From Gp7-AA6 sp036001245 (GTDB taxonomy: Bacteria > Acidobacteriota > Thermoanaerobaculia > UBA5066 > Gp7-AA6): DNA of 10,246 nucleotides. A program made the position numbers and the translations under genes. Positions within the stretch are counted from its first letter, which is position 1; each line of letters opens with the position of its first letter. The stretch covers positions 1 through 10,246 of the forward strand of contig DASYUL010000009.1 of the NCBI GenBank assembly GCA_036001245.1, given 5' to 3'. The notes below the pieces were generated by a model. That model had not been told where the DNA came from and did not search any database. It worked only from the letters and a program-made list of their open reading frames with translations. Below, one piece after another: positions 1-5,912 of the stretch.

Positions 1-2
1 TC

Positions 3-116
3 TCGGCTCGCGACGCCCTGCACCTCGCCGTCATGGAGCGTCAGGGCGTCGAGCGGATCCTCTCCTTCGATCGGGGATTCGACGAGTTCCCCGGCATCGA
101 GCGGATCGGAACGTGA
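3..116 (+). CDS. PIN-domain (VapC-like) toxin, C-terminal end only
   Basis: The 5' end lies outside the window; 37 codons remain before a TGA at 114-116. The visible protein begins SARDALHLAVMERQGVERIL and continues SFDRGFDEFPGIERIGT. This is the usual end of a PIN-domain ribonuclease: the 'A-x-D-A-x-H-L-A' helix carrying an acidic metal-ligand position, then a strand ending in 'SFD', 'x-x-F' and a short 'PGIERI' tail. Known members are the RNase toxins of VapBC type II toxin-antitoxin pairs, cutting RNA in the cytoplasm; the antitoxin would be expected just upstream, outside the window. The stop overlaps the GTG start of the following kinase gene (GTGA at 113-116), so the two are probably translated from one message. 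Family assignment is good, but completeness and activity cannot be judged from this fragment. Confidence 0.72.
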   Translation, partial: SARDALHLAVMERQGVERILSFDRGFDEFPGIERIGT

Positions 117-2794
117 CGCTTTCTCCCGGCACCCGTCTGGGTCCCTACGAGCTCGGCGCGCCCATCGGCGCGGGCGGGATGGGAGAGGTCTACCGCGCGA
201 AGGACACGCGTCTCGAGCGCACGGTCGCAGTGAAGGTCCTGTCGGCACATCTGTCGTCGTCCCCGGAGTCGCGCCAACGCTTCGAGCGTGAAGCAAAGGC
301 GATCTCCCAGCTTTCACACCCGCACATCTGCGCGCTCTACGACGTCGGCAACCAGGACGGCGTCGAGTTCCTGGTCATGGAGTACCTGGAGGGCGAGACG
401 CTGGCGGAGCGATTGCTCAAGGGCCCGCTCCCGTTCAGCCAGGTCCTGCGCTACGGGGTCGAGATCGCGGATGCGCTCGACAAGGCGCACCGGCAGGGGA
501 TCGTGCACCGGGACCTGAAGCCCGGCAACGTGATGATCACGAAGTCGGGGGTGAAGCTCCTCGACTTCGGTCTCGCGAAGGCGCTCGCGCCGACGTCGTC
601 GGAGTCACAGCTCGCGGCACTTCCGACCCAGGCGGCTCCCGTGACGCGGGAAGGGACGATCCTGGGCACCCTCCAGTACATGGCGCCCGAACAGCTGGAA
701 GGCAGAGAAGCCGACGCTCGGTCGGACGTCTTCGCGTTCGGCGCCGTCCTTTACGAGATGGCGACCGGGAAAAGGGCCTTTCCGGGCGCCACCCAGGCCA
801 GCGTGATCGGCTCGATTCTCCGAGACGAACCGCGCCCGATGTCCGAGATCCAGCCGACGACTCCGTCGGCGTTCGACCGCATGGTGCGGACCTGTCTCGC
901 CAAGGACCCCGACGATCGCTGGCAGACCACGCGCGACGTCGCCCTGCAGCTGGGCTGGGTCGAGAGGGACCGGACGGCGGAAGCTCCCGCCTCGTTGCCG
1001 ATTCGTCGCGCTCGATTCGCGGCGGTCATCCCCTGGGTCGTTGCCGCGATCGGACTCGGGCTCGCCGTTCTCGCCGTCACCACCTTTGCCCGAAAGACCT
1101 CGCGCCGCGAGGTGGTGCGGGCCTTCCTTCCGCCCCCCGAGAACTCGTTTTTCCATTCCCTGGACGCGAGCAGCGGCCCCGTCGCCGTTTCGCCGGACGG
1201 AAGACGACTCGCCTTCTCCGTCATCGACCCGGAAGGCAATACCCTCCTCTGGTACCGCGACCTGGATGCCCCGACGGCGATCCCGATTCCCGGAACCGAC
1301 GAAGCGACGTTCCCCTTCTGGTCTCCAGACAGCCGTTCCCTCGGGTTCTTTTCTCGGGGAAGATTGAAAGTCGTCGAAGCCTCCGGTTCGGCGCCGGCGC
1401 CGCGTGCGCTTGCCGAGGCGGCGTCCGGAAGAGGAGGTTCCTGGAGCATCGACGGAACGATCCTGTTCGGCCCTTCCGCTCGCCATCACCTCATGCGAAT
1501 CCCGGCAGCCGGAGGAAAGCCCGTTGCCGTGACTCGCCTCGAGGAAGGAGAAGTCGAGCATTCCTGGCCGTGGTTCCTTCCGGATGGCCGGCGATTCCTC
1601 TACAGGGCCCGCTTCTTCGAGGCGGAGCGGAACGCGCTTTTCCTGGCGTCGCTCGATTCGAAGGAACGGCGGCTCGTTCTGCAGATCGATTCCGACGTCG
1701 CCTACTCGCCCTCCGGACACATCCTCTTCCGCCGCGGCGATCGTCTGATGTCTGCCCGGTTCAATGCTGGTGAAGGCCGCATAGAAGGAGAGCCGGTCGA
1801 GCTCGCGCAAAGCGTCGAGCACAATCCTTTTACGGGGAAGACCGTCTTCTCGGTTTCCGAGAATCTCCTCGCCTACGCGCACCGGTCGGAGCTGCGCCTC
1901 TCCCGCCTCGCCTGGTTCGATCGAACAGGAAGGGAACTGGGCGAGCTCGGTCCACCCGCGATGTACGTCGGCCCGACCCTTTCCCCCGACGGGAGAAAGG
2001 TGGCCGTCAGCCTTATCGAGCGGCTGACGATCCCCCCGGACGTGTGGATCTACGACACCGCGCTCCGCACGGGCACGAGGTTGACCCGGGGCAGGTTAGT
2101 CGAGCTCATGCCGGTCTTCTCCCCGGATGGTCGCCGGGTCGCCTTCGCCTCCATCCGGAAGGGTCCCTGGGATCTCCACGAGATCTCCACTGCCGCCGGG
2201 GGCGAGGAGAAAACGCTGCTCGAGTCGGAGAACTCGAAGTGGCCGACAGATTTTTCTCCCGACGGACGTTTTCTTCTGTTCCGAGAGTTCGACCGGGAGA
2301 CGCTTGGAGATCTGAAGCTGCTTCCTCTCTCCGGCGAGCCCCGACCCCGCGACTTCATGGCGACCCGTTACAAGGAGGAAAGCGGCGACTTTTCTCCGGA
2401 TGGACGGTGGGTCGCGTACGCGTCGGACGAATCGGGACGGATGGAGATCTACGTAAGTTCGTTTGCCGAGGCCGGACGGCGCTACCGGGTCTCCTCAGGC
2501 GGCGGCGGCTACCCCCGCTGGAGCCATGACGGCCGCGAGCTCTTCTATCTGGTGGGAGGGAAGACGATGACGGCCGTTTCCGTAAGACTGGAAGGGCCGG
2601 ATCTCGCTTTCGGATCCCCTCTGCCTCTCTTCGACGTCCGCGTTCAGATGCTGGTCGACTCGCACTTCAGGCCGAGCAAGTACGACGTGTCCGCCGACGG
2701 TCGCTTTCTGATCGCGGTGCGCGCGTCGGACGAGCCGCCCCCGCCTCTAGTCCTCGTGCTCAACTGGGCCGAGGCGTTGAAGCCGCGGCCATGA
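113..2794 (+). CDS. Kinase 1: membrane Ser/Thr protein kinase with C-terminal PD40/TolB-like propeller
   Basis: A Hanks-type Ser/Thr kinase of 893 aa. The glycine-rich loop GAGGMGEV is at 19-26, the ATP-binding lysine is K41 (VAVKVL), the catalytic loop HRDLKPGN is at 132-139 (D134, K136, N139), DFG is at 151-153 and APE at 191-193, so all catalytic residues are present. The DFG-APE segment is 43 residues, longer than usual, with Thr at 172, 178, 182 and 186 as candidate phosphorylation sites. One hydrophobic span at about 303-325 follows basic residues (PIRRAR), placing the kinase in the cytoplasm. The rest is a predicted periplasmic propeller with repeated PD40 blades (VSPDGRRLAF, LSPDGRKVAV, FSPDGRRVAF, FSPDGRFLLF, FSPDGRWVAY). 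The GTG start is chosen because it overlaps the upstream toxin stop and aligns with the starts of kinases 2 and 3; only a weak GAGCGGA stands as ribosome binding site. Substrate and ligand are unknown. Confidence 0.93.
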   Translation: MTLSPGTRLGPYELGAPIGAGGMGEVYRAKDTRLERTVAVKVLSAHLSSSPESRQRFEREAKAISQLSHPHICALYDVGNQDGVEFLVMEYLEGETLAERLLKGPLPFSQVLRYGVEIADALDKAHRQGIVHRDLKPGNVMITKSGVKLLDFGLAKALAPTSSESQLAALPTQAAPVTREGTILGTLQYMAPEQLEGREADARSDVFAFGAVLYEMATGKRAFPGATQASVIGSILRDEPRPMSEIQPTTPSAFDRMVRTCLAKDPDDRWQTTRDVALQLGWVERDRTAEAPASLPIRRARFAAVIPWVVAAIGLGLAVLAVTTFARKTSRREVVRAFLPPPENSFFHSLDASSGPVAVSPDGRRLAFSVIDPEGNTLLWYRDLDAPTAIPIPGTDEATFPFWSPDSRSLGFFSRGRLKVVEASGSAPAPRALAEAASGRGGSWSIDGTILFGPSARHHLMRIPAAGGKPVAVTRLEEGEVEHSWPWFLPDGRRFLYRARFFEAERNALFLASLDSKERRLVLQIDSDVAYSPSGHILFRRGDRLMSARFNAGEGRIEGEPVELAQSVEHNPFTGKTVFSVSENLLAYAHRSELRLSRLAWFDRTGRELGELGPPAMYVGPTLSPDGRKVAVSLIERLTIPPDVWIYDTALRTGTRLTRGRLVELMPVFSPDGRRVAFASIRKGPWDLHEISTAAGGEEKTLLESENSKWPTDFSPDGRFLLFREFDRETLGDLKLLPLSGEPRPRDFMATRYKEESGDFSPDGRWVAYASDESGRMEIYVSSFAEAGRRYRVSSGGGGYPRWSHDGRELFYLVGGKTMTAVSVRLEGPDLAFGSPLPLFDVRVQMLVDSHFRPSKYDVSADGRFLIAVRASDEPPPPLVLVLNWAEALKPRP

Positions 2795-2800
2795 AGGCGA

Positions 2801-5767
2801 TCAGAACGACACTCTCATCGCCACGCGGACGAGGCGCGGCTGCTGGCGCTCCAGGATCTTGCCGTAGTTGGGGTGTTGCACGGCGTTGCCGCTCGCGTCG
2901 AACGCGCCGTCGGGATTGAACGCGTCCTGGACGCGCGTCTCGCCCTGGCGGTTCAAGAGGTTGAAGACGGAGACCCGAGGGGCGATCGTCAGCGGACCCG
3001 CTTTGAATTCGTATGCGAGTGAGACGTTCGCCTCGTACTGGGTTTCCGCCCGTCCCGCGGTTCCACGGCGGACGCCGAAGATCTCCTGGAAGTACCCGGC
3101 GTTGAAGTACTCCCCCTTGTTCCTCGGCGGGCCGCTGCGGACGTGCGTGGACAGGCCCGCCGTCAGCCCGAAGCGTGTCAGATACGTCATTCCGAGCTGG
3201 AACGAGTGGGGCCTGTCGAGGTAGAGCTTGCCGTGCGAGTTGTGCTGATCGAAGGCGAAGTAATCGAAGTCGGCATTGACTCCCGGGTCCGCCTGACCGC
3301 TCGCTAGGCGCGCGGCGCCGTCGTAGTTGCCGCGCAGGCTGGAGAAAATGTAGGACGCCTGCACCCACAGCCTTTCCTGGAAGGACTGCCGCGCCGTCAG
3401 CTCGATGCCGCGGTAAATCCGTGACGCGCGGCCGATCGGCGGGCCGCCGTTCTCGTTGCAAAGGAGGTCGAGCTCCGAAGCGTCGGGCCGCCCGTTGTGA
3501 GCGTTGCTGCACGGAAACTCGCCGCGGGCGTACCTCTCGGAAGAGCCCGGGTTGATGATCGCGCAGGGCTGTCCGCGATTCTCCGGGTGCTCATAATCGA
3601 GGTCGCATCGGTCCTCGAGGACTTCGCCGAGCCGCTGATAGTTTCCTTTCAGGCCCACTACGAACGTCGGGTTCAAGGCCTTCTCGACCCCGATCGTGTA
3701 CTCGTCCTGATACATCCCCTTCAAGTTTCGATCTGTCGGCTCGGGGCCGAGCGGAGTGCTCGTGGAACCCTGGAAGCCGAAGGCGGTGCCAGGGCGGTCC
3801 ACCAGAGACTCCGGGTCGTAGTTGAAGGCGCTGACGAAAAGGAACTCGTTGTTGCCGTAAGCCCGGACGTTCAGGTCCGTCGGGAACTGGTAGTAGAAGC
3901 GGCCGTAGGAGCCGTAGAGTTTCGAGGTCCCATCACCCTTGAAGTCCCACACGACGCCGGCCCGCGGCGACCACATGTTGTCGAGGTCGATGACCGTTTT
4001 CCGCTCGAAGTCCTGAATCTCCTCCCGGTCCCACCGCAGGCCGCCATTGACCGTCAGGCGGCGCGAGACCCTCCAGGTGTCCTGGACGAACGCGGAATAG
4101 GCGAGCGACGGCGTCTCGATCTCGATCCGCGTCACGGGCGTGCCGTCCAGGTTGCCGAGGAAGCTATGGGAGTAGAAGACGCCGCCGTTGACGTTCTCGC
4201 CGCGCCAGTTGACGTAGGGCACGCCGGCTCCCCCCGCCGCCGCGCAGCGGTCCACGGCGGCGGGGTTCTGAGGGTTTGCCCGGCAGGGAATGATCGTCAG
4301 TGTCTGCGTGCCCGTCCGCCGTTCGATCGCCGTGGTCTCGTTGTCCTCGTAGTCGCCGCCGATCTTGACTTCGTGTTCGGCGACGTATGCCGTGAAGTTG
4401 GCCGAGTAGCCGTCTCGCGTCGACTGGTGGTTGACGATCCGGTTGATGTTCCCGAAACCGCCGGAGGGGACGACGACGCCCGGCACGGTCCGATCCGCGA
4501 CACGCGGCAACTCCGCCTCCGGCTGGATCTTGGTCTCGAACCGGTCGCCGTGCCGTGAGTACTGGAGCGTGAGAATCCCGAACGAGCCGAAGAGCTGGTT
4601 GAGACGCGCAGCGTAGTCCTTCGCCCCGACGTAGCGGATACCGCTGTAAGTCGGCGGGCTCGTGGAAGCGGGAAGGTTGATCGCGCCGCTCTGCTTCTCC
4701 GGGTCGGCCAGGACGGACCCGACCAGCGTGGATCCGCGTGCGATGTTCCACGTGAGCTTGCCCGAATAAATGTCAGAGGTCGATTCGAGCAGGAAGCTCT
4801 GGCCCGCGACCGGGCCGGACTGGGGAATCCGGTCCGTCTCCCGCTCGATCCGGTCGTAGGAGCCGAAGAACCAGAGGCGGTCCTTCAGGATGTAGCCGCC
4901 CAGGTCCGCGCCAGCGTCCCAGCGCTCGACCTCAGTCTGCTCAGCCGCGATGATGTCCTCGTCGGTGATTTCCGCCTCGGCCCGCATGGACCTCGAGTTG
5001 TAGTAGCCGAAGGCGTCGCCGTGGAACTCGTTGCCGCCCGATTTCGTGATCACGTTGATCACGCCCCCGAGCGCCCGTCCATATTCGGCCTGATAGCCCC
5101 CTGTCTTGATCTCGACCTCCTGCATGGACTCGGGATTGACGAGCTTCCCCTGGAAGCCCCGAAAGACGTTGGTCGTGTTGATCCCGTCGATCACGTACAG
5201 GTTCTCGAGCGAGGTCGAGCCGTAGAGCGCCACGTTGACCACGCGGTCCCCTAGTCCCGGCAGGTTGCCAGAGGTGTCGGTGTTGACCCCCGGCTGGGAG
5301 AGGACGATGTCGGCGTAGTTGCGTCCGATGGACATCCGCTCGAGGACCTTCGCTGTGAAGCTCGAGCCGGTGGTGGTGGAGGAAAGATCGATGACCGGCG
5401 CTTCTCCAGTGACGAGAACCTTCGCCTCCGCGGAGACCTGCAGTTCCAGGTCGACCGTCGCCGTCGAATCGAGGCTGACGTACCCCGTCTTCTCGACGGT
5501 CGTGAAGCCGGCGAGAGATACCTTGACGGTGTAGGTTCCCGGCGGAACCGCCGGAAACCGGTAGCCGCCGCGACTGTCCGTCGTCGCGCTGCGAACACCC
5601 TGAAGGTTGGCGCTTCGCGCCTCGACCGCCGCCCCGGGGAGCACGGCACCGGACGAGTCGATCACCGTGCCCTGGATCGCCCCGGTCGTCTGGGAGAAGG
5701 CGGGTTCCGCGGGTAGGCAAGAGATGAGGGTGGCGAAGGCGGCGAGGAGTGCGCGGTCCCGCATCAT
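2801..5767 (-). CDS. Oar-like TonB-dependent outer-membrane receptor with carboxypeptidase-regulatory-like N-domain
   Basis: A 988-aa outer-membrane protein. Residues 1-25 look like a signal peptide (hydrophobic ALLAAFATLI, likely cut AFS|Q). Residues 29-112 form a CarboxypepD_reg-like beta-sandwich (GTVIDSSGAVLPGAAV, GYRFPAVPPGTYTVKVSLAGF). A TonB-box-like stretch AKVLVTGEAPVID (115-127) precedes the plug, which has LYVIDGINT, a Q-E-V-E-I-K-T-G motif and GGVINVITKSGGNEFHG near 235-250. The rest is a beta barrel ending in aromatic VAMRVSF, as expected for BAM-assembled barrels. Three closely spaced cysteine pairs (495/508, 721/735, 753/770) probably close surface loops. Known relatives (Oar of Myxococcus and many Acidobacteriota and Bacteroidota proteins) are large surface receptors of mostly unknown substrate. 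GGAGG stands 7 nt before the chosen ATG. The gene is convergent with kinase 1 (6 bp apart) and divergent from kinase 2. L-I-S-C at 14-17 resembles a lipobox, but a lipoprotein barrel receptor would be unusual. Confidence 0.92.
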   Translation of the reverse strand: MMRDRALLAAFATLISCLPAEPAFSQTTGAIQGTVIDSSGAVLPGAAVEARSANLQGVRSATTDSRGGYRFPAVPPGTYTVKVSLAGFTTVEKTGYVSLDSTATVDLELQVSAEAKVLVTGEAPVIDLSSTTTGSSFTAKVLERMSIGRNYADIVLSQPGVNTDTSGNLPGLGDRVVNVALYGSTSLENLYVIDGINTTNVFRGFQGKLVNPESMQEVEIKTGGYQAEYGRALGGVINVITKSGGNEFHGDAFGYYNSRSMRAEAEITDEDIIAAEQTEVERWDAGADLGGYILKDRLWFFGSYDRIERETDRIPQSGPVAGQSFLLESTSDIYSGKLTWNIARGSTLVGSVLADPEKQSGAINLPASTSPPTYSGIRYVGAKDYAARLNQLFGSFGILTLQYSRHGDRFETKIQPEAELPRVADRTVPGVVVPSGGFGNINRIVNHQSTRDGYSANFTAYVAEHEVKIGGDYEDNETTAIERRTGTQTLTIIPCRANPQNPAAVDRCAAAGGAGVPYVNWRGENVNGGVFYSHSFLGNLDGTPVTRIEIETPSLAYSAFVQDTWRVSRRLTVNGGLRWDREEIQDFERKTVIDLDNMWSPRAGVVWDFKGDGTSKLYGSYGRFYYQFPTDLNVRAYGNNEFLFVSAFNYDPESLVDRPGTAFGFQGSTSTPLGPEPTDRNLKGMYQDEYTIGVEKALNPTFVVGLKGNYQRLGEVLEDRCDLDYEHPENRGQPCAIINPGSSERYARGEFPCSNAHNGRPDASELDLLCNENGGPPIGRASRIYRGIELTARQSFQERLWVQASYIFSSLRGNYDGAARLASGQADPGVNADFDYFAFDQHNSHGKLYLDRPHSFQLGMTYLTRFGLTAGLSTHVRSGPPRNKGEYFNAGYFQEIFGVRRGTAGRAETQYEANVSLAYEFKAGPLTIAPRVSVFNLLNRQGETRVQDAFNPDGAFDASGNAVQHPNYGKILERQQPRLVRVAMRVSF

Positions 5768-5912
5768 GGCTCGTCCTCCGATGCCGACCTGTTCAGCGCC
5801 TCTGTCTCTTGGGCCGAGAACGTCTGTGTCGGCCGTTGTTGCCTAGCCTACCTCTGCGTTCGAGGCGTTTCGTCCTCGGTTTCGTGGCGGATCGTGGAAT
5901 TATTACGAGACG
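5768..5912. promoter_or_regulatory. Divergent intergenic region between the receptor and kinase 2
   Basis: These 145 bp separate the receptor start (minus) from the kinase 2 start (plus) and must hold the promoter of the receptor and probably that of kinase 2. I see no pair of good -35/-10 hexamers in either direction. The only AT-rich patch, GAATTATTA (5897-5905), lies directly before the kinase 2 ATG, where a ribosome binding site would normally be. No clear inverted-repeat operator is visible. The assignment as a regulatory region rests on gene arrangement. Confidence 0.5.
5775..5779 (-). promoter_or_regulatory. Ribosome binding site of the TonB-dependent receptor
   Basis: On the minus strand GGAGG is followed by seven bases (ACGAGCC) and then ATG at 5767. 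This is a full-strength Shine-Dalgarno at ideal spacing. It decides the first of two adjacent ATG codons (MM) as the start. Confidence 0.85.

Noticed and set aside
605..1882. Long minus-strand open frame (425 codons) opposite kinase 1
   Set aside because: It lies wholly inside the kinase gene, has a low-complexity Arg/Gly/Glu-rich composition, no recognisable motif and no ribosome binding site; long antisense frames are common in GC-rich codon-biased genes.
2796..2822. Inverted repeat GGCGAT...ATCGCC at the convergent kinase 1 / receptor ends, considered as a bidirectional terminator
   Set aside because: The stem is only 6 bp with a 15-nt loop, lies mostly inside the receptor's last codons and has no T-run on either side.
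3497..4558. Plus-strand open frame (353 codons) opposite the receptor
   Set aside because: It is antisense to the well-supported beta-barrel gene, has Arg/Val/Asp-biased composition and no motif or start signal.
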